This document shows, one piece after another, positions 46,499 through 57,299 of a DNA stretch of 64,000 bases. Position 1 is the stretch's first letter, and every line of letters starts with the position of its first letter. This DNA comes from Perilla frutescens (taxonomy: Eukaryota; Streptophyta; Magnoliopsida; Lamiales; Lamiaceae): positions 19,042,001 to 19,106,000 of the forward strand of contig BRKX01000011.1 of assembly GCA_026008535.1 (NCBI GenBank). The letters are read 5' to 3'. The position numbers and the translations under genes are program-made. Below the pieces are notes generated by a model. It was given only the letters and a program-made list of their open reading frames with translations. It was not told the DNA's origin and searched no databases.

Positions 46499-47945
46499 TT
46501 ATTCTTATTAGGTTCCCACCATCTAGAACATGTGGAGCAAGTCATACTTCCACTATCTAAGATGGGTTGAGTAAATCCGATATAAAAACACGACAAAGGG
46601 AATAGGAGCATCCCCTTGACTACATTGATCCCACAGCTCTGATGATCTATCTCTAAATTTGGCTCAATCTATTTAGTAAGGTTGGGTAAGCCATATGAGT
46701 ACCACATGAGGGGATGGCTTATGCCTCATCTCTTACCTTAGGATCCCACGCCAGTCATGGGGCGGGCCTCATTAAAATTTTATTTTTGACAAGGAAAGAG
46801 CACCGTAAATATCAATGAGATCCTGGGTATAATTTACCGTACTGCTTTGATCGATCGAGACATGATGTCTGCATTGCTGTAACGGCAAACGGACATGATT
46901 AAAGAACACAATGACAAATGTGACCCATACTCTAAATTAAATCATAAGGGACAATTCTCTCTGTTTTTTTTTTTTTTTTTTACATTCAACTATTCCAAAT
47001 AATTATAAGTACATACGCGGTCAGATAAAGCTAAAAAATATTTGCGATTGGATTTTATTAAAAGCTTGAAGCAGTGAGAGATTTAATTGGGTGATTCTAT
47101 TCATATCAAGTATTCTACCGCTTTTTTCTCAATATTTTATTTGAATTTGAGTGGAATTTTTGTCCTCATAGCCCCATTACCTCGAATTCTAGCAAAAAAA
47201 ACAAAAGTATAAAACCCCGTAGCTCCACTTTTCTTTAATCTTTATAACAAAAAAAAAACAATAGAAAGAAAAAAATTAAAAGCAAATCAAAGTATTAAAA
47301 TACACCGGATATTTCCTACTCTGAACTTGTGAGTCTTGAAAATTATTAAGAATAAAAAAATGTGAGGTAAATAATACACACACACACACTATATCTTAAT
47401 TATGACATTTAAATAAGTGCGCAAAACAATTAGAAAGCTGAAATTAAATTTTGCTAAGAAAAAGGCCCAGACTCCAAGTCCAAGTACCTCTCCTGAATTC
47501 CACCGTTTATTAAGAAAATCCTTTTTCTTTAATCAAATACAAATGGAATTAAAATTGAATGAATTAACGGAAAAGAAAAAAAAAACTTTAAAAAGCTCAA
47601 CTTTTCTCAATCCACGGAAAAGCTTTTTTAGGTTTGATTCAATTTTCATTACATAATCATTTTAAAGAACAACAGAAAATATTATTCATGGATTTAAAAA
47701 CCTACACAACAGTTTTTCAGTAATAAAAGTTCAATAGTAATTTGTAAAACGTCTGATTTAAACTACATTATTTTATTTTAAATTAAAGTGAAAAATGTCA
47801 ATATTAAGGAGTACATCATTAGACAAAGGAAAAAATAATATTCCCTAAAAACATTGCTTCTCGGTAATCAACTCAATATGCTATATGGATATTACCTTGT
47901 TTCATCTCTATTTCAAATTTCAATTATAGTCTTGAAATTGAAACA
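46499..47945. other. Intergenic region without recognised features
   Basis: AT-rich. Short open frames have no recognisable domain. A poly-T run lies at about 46960 and a short (CA)n run at 47378-47390. Confidence 0.45.
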
Positions 47946-47948
47946 TTC

Positions 47949-48072
47949 ATTTGACTAGTAGTGGTGGTATTGATCGTAGTAATCGTGGTAGTGATAGTGG
48001 TGGTGGTGGTGGTAGTGGTCGTAGTGATAGTGATCTTAGTAGTGATAGTGGTCGTAGTATTATTACTATTAT
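47949..48072 (+). repeat. Degenerate (GTRGTR)n trinucleotide repeat
   Basis: Repeated AGTGGT, GGTGGT and CGTAGT units. Any frame through it gives a Ser/Gly/Asp-rich low-complexity peptide, so it is treated as a microsatellite, not a gene. Confidence 0.8.
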
Positions 48073-48896
48073 CTTTTTTTTTTCTTTTTTTTTTTGCCCA
48101 ATAGAGGATAGAGAGTTACATTTACTTAAAGAATACTGCGGATACTTTCTTATAGCTAGACATTTGAAAGTTGTAAATTGGAGAGTTAGAGAAAAATACA
48201 ATAAAAGAAAAAGGATTTTCTTAAGAAAAGGGTTTGATTCAGATGAAAATTTCTTAAGGATAAGCAGCCTTTAGATTCAATTCATTATACGTGTTTGATA
48301 GCTCTTCGCTCTTATCATAGTTGGTAAATCTTTATTGACTTTTTTCAAATTCGATATTGTTATGAATGTTTTCTTTTGTTATTGCCCATAGTTTTATTTG
48401 GTGGATATAATTGATAATAAGTTTGAGAAAGGGTGGAAAATTAAAATAACCAAAAGCTTAAAAAGTCTAGAATTATAGCTTTAAAAAATTAGAATTATTT
48501 CTCAAGTTTTGGATTTTGGGCTCCTAATTTATATCCAATGGGCTTTCCTTTAAAATGACACAATTTCCCTGCACATATTTTTCCTCAGAAAAAAAAAAAG
48601 AAAAAAAAACGGAAATCGGGCTTTAATCTACTCGTCTTTTCCTAGCTAACTTGGCCTAACGACGCCGTCTTCCTTCTTCAATCAAATAAAAAAGGTTTTT
48701 TTGAAGAGCATCTCTAATAATGCTTCTCCATTTTAAAGTATTTTAATGCCACCTAATTCACTTAGCTCACAAAATATATACATATACATAAGCATAAATA
48801 TATGAAATGTACAATTAAAATAAATAAAAAATTTAATAAAATCTGACATGTGCAGGTCTAAGGCCCACCATCATACCTCATACAAAGCCTCACAAG

Positions 48897-49950
48897 TAGA
48901 GTTGTCAAAACTGTCTAGGGCCGTTGGGCCGGTCCGTCCCGTTAATTTTTTAGGCGGATAGGGTTTTAGTTTTGAGGCCTGTTTTTCTAGAGGGCCCAGG
49001 CGTGTAAGCCTACGGCGGGACGACCTTTGGCGGGTAAATCCCGCAGCGGGACGGGTAGCACGCCAGGCCAGCAAGCATATTTTTTTTTATGACTTTTAAA
49101 TTTTTATAATTTATAAATTCCTAATTTCCTATTTAAAAAATGGAATCCATTTAAATTTAATGCATAATAAAAATATGACTTTACAATTTACCTTAATTCC
49201 TAAATACATAATTAAACTAGCATGAGCGTCGTTTATTAATTTATTCATTTGTTTGTTCAATACGAAATTCTTTCTGATTTTGTATGCATATCTAATACAA
49301 TAAAATTGTTCATTAGGAGACTTTGAACTGTGACGAGTTTACATTTTAAGCGGAATTAATAATTAAGTACCTAAATATCAAACATCAAGGTATTCATAGC
49401 ATGTACAGTAGATGTGCATGTGGTATATATATATTATTAGACATATAATCAAATTATTGTGATTTTGTTAGATATTGTGTGGGATTTCTATGTTATGTCA
49501 TGTGTTTGTTGATGTAAATAAAATTGATAGTTTATTAAATAAGATCTATCAACTTATAATATCTCAAAAATTCATTTACAAATGCTTGTGTCTCATGTTT
49601 TTTTTACTTTATTATTAATAAAATATAATGTAAACTACAATCATAATCATTGAAGTGTAATAATTAAGCCTAATTAGCAAATAAACTACACACTGTGTGT
49701 GGAACATAAGAAGTTAGTCTTAGTGAAATTAGTTTACAAATTGATTAGTTGTGCAGATTTTTGAAATGGGAATACTTGCATTGAGTTTAAGTCATTAATT
49801 CTCATTATTGAAGTTTAAAATTGAAATTTCAATTACAGAAAAAAAGGAAAGCCCGTAGGCTGGCCCGCCAACCCGCGGGCTTAAGTGGGGGATGGTAGGA
49901 CCCTATTTTTTCGGGCCCGCTCCGTCCCGCCGGCCCGTTTTGACAAATAA
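48897..49950. mobile_element. Non-autonomous hAT-like element
   Basis: Left end TAGAGTTGTCAAAACTG, followed by GGGCCGTTGGGCCGGTCCGT. Right end, inverted, TTTGTCAAAACGGGCCGGCG. These are typical hAT ends with a GC-rich subterminal block (GCGGGACGG, CCCGCGGGC). The 750 bases between are AT-rich without a transposase. The 8-bp duplication is not clear. Confidence 0.65.
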
Positions 49951-49954
49951 TTTG

Positions 49955-50306
49955 ATGTGTATCATCCACCTTCCATTTCCCCCACTCTCCCTTCAAATAA
50001 AATTCCTAGAAACACATGCAATATCCCCAAACATATTCCACGAATATATTTCTCTCCCCCACAATCAATATTCCTCCAAAGTATGGAATATGTTGAGTGC
50101 CAACTCACCATATTTCTAACTATTGGAGATCTCCAATGGTTAGGTGAGTTGGAACTCAACATATATATTCCTACTTTTAGAGGATTTTTTATTGTGAACA
50201 AGGAATTTTAGGTGGAGGAATTTTATTGAGGAAGTGCTGCAACTTCTTAGGAATTTTTTATTTTTAGCAAGTGAGAAATTAAGAAGTGTGGTATACTCCT
50301 TTTTCC
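49955..50306. repeat. Long palindrome (foldback/MITE), arms about 170 bases
   Basis: Centred on GGAGATCTCC at 50125-50134. GGAATATGTTGAGTGCCAAC on the left pairs with GTTGGAACTCAACATATATA on the right. Pairing continues outward through CACAATCAATATTCCTCC / GAGGATTTTTTATTGTG and AAAATTCCTAGAA / TTCTTAGGAATTTT. Transcription from either side would give a long hairpin RNA. It lies directly inside the edge of the hAT element's right end. Confidence 0.8.
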
Positions 50307-50889
50307 AAATAAAAAATGATGTGTGTCGAGCAATTGAGCGTATACGGGTCCTCGCCTGCAGCCTTCCCACTATGCTTTTTTTTTTTGTTTTTTATTATTT
50401 ATTTTGTATTTTTTTTTATTGTATGTGTGTGTGTATATATATATGTATTTTTGAAATAAATTTTACTTTTGATGTGGCGATTACGTGGCAATAAAATACC
50501 TGAAAATGAGAAAGTATGTAAGAGCATCTCCAGTAGTTGGGAAACATTGTGAAGAATACCTGTGGCACGTCACTGCCACCTCCAAAGTTAACTTTCCACT
50601 TCCCTAAAATATATTTTTCTCCAACAATCCTTTCTCAAAACTAACTATTCATGGATTCCACTATCATATCACTCTCATTTTATCATCTAGATCTTATTTA
50701 TTTAACTTCACATTTATTTTAATAGTTTACTTGAATAAATTCTCAAACACTATTCATATTAGAAGAAGAATGGTATGCTCAATTGGATGAACGCGCTCTG
50801 TCGTAGAGTCTTCATTAACACTTGAATCTGGATTAGAAGAAGAATGGTATGCTCCTGCCTCAGAAGTCTTTGTCCTTTTTTTTTTTGCT

Positions 50890-51535
50890 TGAACATCACC
50901 ATCTATTGGTGCAAACTTAGGGCATGCACTGAGAATTTTTCATACTCCGATATGCTTAAATCTTTGTGCATCGTGACATTCCCTGAATTCTAGTTTTGCC
51001 TTTTCAAGTATATTGACATCACTGTAACCGCTTCCCCACATCTTTGCAATTCTATTGTAGCAATCAAAAAATAATCTTGTTTGCTTCTACAGTTTGTAGA
51101 AGTGTGTTTTAAGGAGGTCAAGTGACTCTCCGCAGTGTTGGCAGGACGATTTTTGTTGTAGATGGCACAAATCCTACTCCACATTTGCCCAAGCTTCTAG
51201 TCATTTCTGGCGATGGAATCAACACTAGTATCGATCCAACATTGCGCATGGATTTCACACTCTGGCTTCAAATATGTCACCTTCTTAACATTTGTAGAAT
51301 TACCTTCATCATCAGAAATTGGATCATCAACAAGATTAATATTTTCGAGACCTTGTGGAGAACAATGTAGCGAGAAAGAATGCGCTTTTCTAGAAGAAGG
51401 CGTCCTGCCGTCTCTGTCGGTGCTCGCCCCATCTAGGCTGCTCTTTCTTGATGAATTTGAAGATGGATATACTTGAGAAGTACATCCTTGGGGAACATAT
51501 CCTTGAGGAGTATATCCATAAGGATAAAATGACAT
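50890..51535 (-). pseudogene. PIF/Harbinger-associated MYB/SANT-like ORF1 pseudogene
   Basis: From ATG 51535 (minus): a Tyr/Gln/Gly-rich start (GYTPQGYVPQG), a Ser-rich stretch, then CWIDTSVDSIARND and, after a TAG stop where Gln is expected, KLGQMWSRICAIYNKNRP. It then gives QRCGEAVTVMSIYLKRQN and a second TAG. This order matches the SANT/NAM-associated partner protein that Harbinger elements need to target their transposase. Two in-frame TAG codons (about 51197 and 50990) disable it. Confidence 0.6.
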
Positions 51536-52070
51536 AGAAGGAAATTGGTTATATCACTGAGTTTGTGGCATACTTGGAGAATGAATGTCGGAAAATTATG
51601 GACAAAAGTTGGGATTTTGAGGATTTTGGAAAAATGAATTTGGTAGAAAATTGGATAGATTAAGTAAATGGATTTTTATCCATTGTTGTGTTTGTGAGAG
51701 TATTTGCAAATTTGTAGTGAATGAAAATTGATAGAAATATAAATAGAGAATTAGAGTAGATAGAAAGATGTTTGTGATAAATTGATAAATAGTTAGATGT
51801 ATTTATGGTAGTTGAGAAAAAAAAAACGATTGCTCAACGGATATGTAAATTATTTTTACAAGAACGACTACATTCTCATATTTGAGTATCAATATTTAAA
51901 ATGCAAAGTGAAATGAAATTACCATTATTTTGTTCATACCCTCTCCATTTTGATATATACAAAGAATAAAAATGAAATTAAAAAACAAAAAACAAAAAAG
52001 TGTATCTGCACTATTACTCCAAAACATCAAAAGAAAAAGGAAAGAAAAATAATAAAAAAAAGGATGGAGG

Positions 52071-53287
52071 TGATGAACATGTGAAAAGCATTAAAAGACC
52101 AAACCTGGAGCTGCAACTAAGAGTTGAAGATGGAGTTAAATGCAGCCATGATATTGTTACAATTGAAGATGAAGATCAAAGTTTGAAGAACAATACATGC
52201 AGATCACGTACGCATGAAGATCGACGTAAAAGGAAGATCAACGTGCATGGCGAGTTTGGGAAGCTCAAGATCAAACCTTATATTATTTTAGGGGTATTGA
52301 TATTTATCCATTAGTTTAGTATTTTATTAATTCATATTTTTTTATTTATTTTAATGTTATTTTCATTTTTTTTTAATTAAGAGATCTTCTAGAAGGTCTC
52401 ATTAGTTAGGTAATTAGAGTTTTAATTATGGGAACTTCTTTCCTAGTTAGAATTCTAGTTTAGATAGTTTTTTTCTTATTATTTTCGTCCATAATTAGTC
52501 CTATAAATAGGACATCCATGTGACATTATTATTCAGACCATATTTGATATTTTAAGCATTTTTGCATTCAATATTGTCTCACCCTTTTTAAAGTTGTTTG
52601 TTAGTTTTGCTCAAAAACTTACATTCTTGGAGGATAGCATCTCTAGGTCTTATTCAAGGGAACCTTTTAATTCACATTGAGGGATTATTAGGAACTCGCT
52701 AATCGAAGTGTAGCTTTGAGGTACTAGCTTTGGATACATCGAGATCGCAAGGTCTTTATCGGGTTGCAATTCAAACTACAACAACATCAATCATCGTTCG
52801 ACGTCACCAACATTCATCCTCCATCCTACATTCGTTCCAACATCATCCACACAAGGTCAGGTCGTGTTCCCAAGCATTCTAAGCCATTCCATCCGTTTCA
52901 GCTATACGTGTTATTCAAGCCGCGAACAATACCTATACTGTAAGTCATTCGTATCACTATCATCATATTGTATCTACCCCAACCATTCTTCACATTTTAT
53001 CACGTTCCATACACCCTAAATATCATACCTAAGCCAATCAAGCTTTTTCAGCCCCTGTTGGTTTGGATTTGTATTTTATTCATGTGTCATAGTTTAAGTG
53101 TCTTAGTTAGGTCTAGTTCTACTCGTTTAGTTTATTTCGAGTCTTTTACTTATTTAGTTGTTTCCGCATATTTTATTAGATTATTCGAGTCTTTTGAAGT
53201 CTAGTTCGAACCCCTTACTTGTCGACGTGTGTTCAGTCTTGGTTATCCGCAAGCCAAAAGTGTTGTATCCTACACCAGATCACATCA
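52071..53287 (+). repeat. 5' LTR (1217 bases)
   Basis: Starts TGATGAACATGTGAAAAGC and ends TCACATCA. Contains an open frame with RPNLELQLRVEDGVKCSHD that is shared with the other LTR. Confidence 0.93.
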
Positions 53288-53292
53288 TAAAG

Positions 53293-53305
53293 TGGTATCA
53301 AAGCC
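53293..53305 (+). other. Primer-binding site (initiator tRNA-Met type)
   Basis: TGGTATCAAAGCC five bases after the 5' LTR. It matches the usual TGGTATCAGAGC primer site at all but one base. Confidence 0.85.
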
Positions 53306-54164
53306 ACACCGGCTTTGGTTCGTGGTTCAAGTCCAATTGTTAGTTTATTTTGAGTTGTAATTTATTTCATTGTTCATTCATAATTAAAAAAAAGTTTTGG
53401 CAAAAAAAGAAGAAAAAAGAGAGAGAGAATCTGATCTTTTTTCGATACCATTGTTCAGTTTGTTCCTTTGTTGGAGTTGCTAGTGTCATTGTTTCGATAG
53501 AGAGAGTTGAGTAGCAAAAAAAAACTATTCAAAACAATGGAACAGTTCGAAAAAAAAATAGTTTGATTTTCGAAATTTTCTTATTTTTCCTGGTTAGAAT
53601 AGACTCCTGCCATCTAGATTAAGTTATTTAGATTGTGTCCACATTAAGTAGAACACAACCAAATCTAATTACCTTATCTAGATCCCTTTCTTTCCATAGT
53701 TATTTCCATTCTAATATCTTCCTACATCCCATATACCATTCTTACACACTATATATTACTCCCACACCATTGTTTTCGACCCTACACCTCTTGGGGATCG
53801 AATCTTTCTGCCCTATTAACCTACACCCACTATTACACCCGTACACCCATATATACCATCCGGTTCCTACACCATACACTCTACACCTGTGCACCATAAA
53901 CCCGTGACCTACACCACATTACTACAGCTTTTCAAGAGCTATTCATCCTACAACACTGTGCAACTAGTTCGAGATCAAGAAGAAAACTTGCAAGGAGCTA
54001 CTTTCATCAACTATTTTCGATCATCATTCTTACACTATAACACACGAGCACACTTATATTGAGTGATACACGAGTGGTAAAATAAGAGTGCTTAAACACA
54101 CGAGTGAAAAGTGAGCTAGTGAAGATCCCTTTATTTCTTCACATTTGTTACTTATACAGGTACT

Positions 54165-54907
54165 ATGAGGCACGACCATAGCCCTAAGTCGTGCAGCAAG
54201 ATGACCATCCCCGAGTTTGAAGGTCTACACAATCCCGATGCATACCTTGATTAGGAATGAAAAGTAGACAAGATTTTTTAGTGCTACGACTTCCCTGAGC
54301 CAAATAAGGTGCAATTAGCTTCATTGAAGTTTAAGGTTACGCAGCAACATGGTGGAGATTCCAGCAAAATTGGGGCCACCGAGAACGCCACTCACCTATT
54401 GACTCGTGGCAAGAGATGAAAGATGAGATGTGGGAACGCTTTATTCCAGTCCACTACCAACGAGAGCTGGAGAAAAAGCTACAAAAGCATAGGCAAGGAG
54501 ATTGAAGTGTAGATGACTACTACATCAAAATGATTGAAGCCATGAGACGAGCTAATATGGAGGAATATCTAGAAGATACAATGGATAAATTTCTAGCTGG
54601 TCTACGAAAGACAATCCGTGAAAGAGTAGCATTGTACCACTATGAAGAGTTGGAGGACATGATGGAATACGCCATTCGGATAGAAAAGTGGTTGAAGGAG
54701 CTAGAGATGTCATCAAACGAGAAGGTTCAAGTGAAGTCCAATGTTGAGTTACCAACTGAGTTCGTTGCCATCAACGAAGATTCTATTTCGGAGGTACCAT
54801 TTTCAATTGATACACCTACTGATGAATTGATAATTGTTCATAGTGGAGAGTCCAAACTTGAGGTGTCCATTCTAGAAGCTGCTAATTTGGAGACGACAAC
54901 TGTATAG
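54165..54907 (+). pseudogene. Ty3-type gag, broken
   Basis: ATG 54165. MTIPEFEGLHNPDAYLD then TAG where Trp is expected, EPNKVQLASLKFK, a frameshift, then WERFIPVHYQRELEKKLQK, a TGA, and an open frame 54530-54907 with VDDYYIKMIEAMRRAN, FLAGLRKTIRERVALY and AIRIEKWLKELE. This is the Retrotrans_gag domain. No zinc knuckle is seen. At least four lesions are C-to-T or G-to-A changes. The following 54929-55243 frame is acidic and unrecognised. Confidence 0.8.
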
Positions 54908-55380
54908 AAATTAGTTTTTGAGACATCGTTGGTGGATGAACAGATGATTGAGAATTTGGAGGTAAAGACTGTAGACGATGATTCCAACATGGATAACAAG
55001 TTGTTGGAAATACAACCATGTTCTGAAAAGGAGAATGACATCAGTGAGGCAATGATTGTGGAACATAAAGGACTCGATCAAGCAAGCATGGAGGAGTTGC
55101 TAAGTTCTAACATTATTTGTCAACCGTTTTCTTGTGATGTCTGTATTCTACAGGTTGTTAAAGATGTTCCATTGGATATTGATGTACCTCCAGATTTGTT
55201 CTTGAATGCCACATTAATTCATTCTTTGGTACTGGAGTTTTGACCATTTGACATCGAGTGGATGTTCACATTCATGATCATGAAGATGTGATTTATACAG
55301 TTTGTGCAAAAGGAGTTCTATGGTCAGTTCGTGTTAGTCTTTGATCTAGGTGATTCGAATTCGAGGATCAATTGTTTTCA

Positions 55381-55392
55381 AGAGGAGGGGAA
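55381..55392 (+). other. Polypurine tract
   Basis: AGAGGAGGGGAA immediately before the 3' LTR start TGCTGAAGATG. It fixes the LTR boundary. Confidence 0.85.
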
Positions 55393-56601
55393 TGCTGAAG
55401 ATGTGAAAAGCATTAAAAGACCAAACCCGGAGCTGCAACTAAGAGTTGAAGATGGAGTTAAATGCAGCCATGATATTGTTACAATTGAAGATGAAGATCA
55501 AAGTTTGAAGAACAATACATGCAGATCACTTACGCATGAAGATCGACGTAAAAGGAAGATCAACGTGTATGGCGAGTTTGGGAAGCTCAAGATCAAACCT
55601 TATACTATTTTAGGGTTTTGATATTTATCCATTAGTTTAGTATTTTATTAATTCATATTTTTTTATTTATTTTAATGTTATTTTCATTTTTTTTAATTAA
55701 TGGATCTTCTAGAAGGTCTCATTAGTTAGGTAATTAGAGTTTTAATTATGGGAACTTCTTCCCTAGTTAGAGTTCTAGTTTAGGTAGTTTTTTTCTTTTT
55801 ATTTTCATCCATAATTAGTCCTATAAATAGGACATTCATGTGACATTATTATTTTGACCATATTTGATATTTTAAGCATTTTTGCATTCAATATTGTCTC
55901 ACCCTTTTTAAAGTTGTTTGTTTGTTTTGCTCGAAAACTTACATTCTTGGAGGATAGCATCTCTAGGTCTTATTCAAGGGAACCTTTTAATTCACATTGA
56001 GGGATTATTGGGAACTCGCTAATCGAAGTGTAGCTTTGAGGTACTAGCTTTGGATACATCGAGATCGCAAGGCCTTTATCGGGTTGCAATTTAAACTACA
56101 ACAACATCAATCATCGTTCGACGTCACCAACATTCATCTTTCATCCTACGTTCGTTCCAACATCATCCACACAAGGTCAGGTCGTGTTCCCAAGCATTCC
56201 AAGCCATTCCATCCGTTTCAGCTATACGTGCTATTCAAGCCGCGAACAACACCTATCGTAAGTGATTCGTATCACTATCATATTCTATCTACCCCAGCCG
56301 TTCTTCACATTTTATCACGTTCCATACACCTTAAATATCATACCTAAGCCAATTGAGCCTTTTCAGCCCCTGTTGGTTTGGATTTGTATTTTATTCATGT
56401 GTCATAGTTTAAGTGTCTTAATTAGGTCTAGTTCTACTCGTTTAGTTTATTTCGAGTCTTTTACTTATTTAGTTGTTTTCGCATATTTTATTAGATTATT
56501 CGAGTCTTTTGAAGTCTAGTTCGAACCCCTTACTTGTCGACTGTGTTCGGTCTTGGTTATCCGCAAGCCAAGAGTGTTGTGGCCTACACCGGGTCACATC
56601 A
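55393..56601 (+). repeat. 3' LTR (1209 bases)
   Basis: Starts TGCTGAAGATGTGAAAAGC and ends TCACATCA. Aligns end to end with the 5' LTR with scattered substitutions and short indels. Confidence 0.93.
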
Positions 56602-57299
56602 GGAGGGCAGTAGTTAGAGATCTGACCCACCTACCCACTCCCCCACTTGCCCAGAAAGACGTGCGTTGCACGCGACTACAACACTCATCAATTTCACGCG
56701 TTAATTGCACTTTTTTCCTCCACCCACGTGCACTCCGCTCTCCCTTTTGGGAAGCACTTTTGTTTTTTCACCCTTGCTTCCTCTTCCACTTCTCCAACAC
56801 TCCAACAATAACTTTCTTAAAAGTTCTCCAAATCAGCATCTTTTCTACCCAATCTTTCTCTATTGGAGATGCCCTTAGCGTATTCGCGCTTTCCTTGTAC
56901 ACCGTTGCTTAGCTTGCACTACAAGAAAATCAAGTTTTAGTGATGAAATTTTTGTGAAAGTATGAAAATATCGTCACTAAATGTATAATTTTTGCATTTT
57001 TAATGAGAGTAAAAATATTACATCACTAAATGTTTAATTTTAGTGAGGAATTTCCAAACCCCTTATTATTGAAATCTAATCCTTTCACTATTCATACAAT
57101 TAAAAAAAGCTTTCACTATTATTTAGTAAAAATTTTACCGCCACTATTTGCCACCAAACCATTAGTCAATATTTCATAAAATAATAATAAGAAGTAATTT
57201 GTTTACTCTAAAAAAATTATTAAAAAAGATCCAAATTTTAATCTACCTTTTATGTTAAGAACAAGAAGAAAACCACAAACTTAATTTATATTTTTATTA

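Larger units (their letters stand above)
52071..56601 (+). mobile_element. Non-autonomous gag-only LTR retrotransposon (TR-GAG-like)
   Basis: Two highly similar LTRs (52071-53287 and 55393-56601) begin TG and end CA. They are flanked by the 5-bp duplication GGAGG (52066-52070 and 56602-56606). The tRNA-iMet-type primer site TGGTATCAAAGCC lies at 53293 and the polypurine tract AGAGGAGGGGAA at 55381-55392. The 2.1 kb inside holds only a broken Ty3-type gag. Protease, reverse transcriptase, RNase H and integrase are absent. It would have needed enzymes from a relative. A modest number of LTR differences implies a fairly recent insertion. Confidence 0.93.
50522..56874. mobile_element. PIF/Harbinger-like element, split by an LTR retrotransposon
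   Basis: Left end GAGCATCTCCAGTAG and, inverted at the right, GGGCATCTCCAATAG, the GGGCATCTCC-type ends of Harbinger-like elements. The flanks are TAA (50519-50521) and TTA (56875-56877), close to the TWA target but not the same. Inside is an ORF1-like (MYB/SANT) pseudogene. The LTR retrotransposon at 52071-56601 is inserted in the middle. No transposase ORF2 is left. The pairing of these two ends is inference. Confidence 0.5.

Noticed and set aside
46560..46780. GGATCCCACG-type patch that could be an old SINE or transposon end
   Set aside because: No A- and B-box pair, tail or target duplication could be recognised.
47949..48274. 107-residue Ser/Gly/Asp-rich open frame
   Set aside because: Encoded by a GTR trinucleotide repeat followed by a poly-T tract; no recognisable domain or splice context.
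49962..50211. Overlapping open frames on both strands
   Set aside because: They lie in the arms of the long palindrome, so both strands have similar frames; no protein family is recognised.
53635..53907. 90-residue open frame downstream of the LTR primer site
   Set aside because: Pro/Thr/His-rich translation of a C-rich leader (repeated CCATA and CTACACC); typical retrotransposon leader without gag features.
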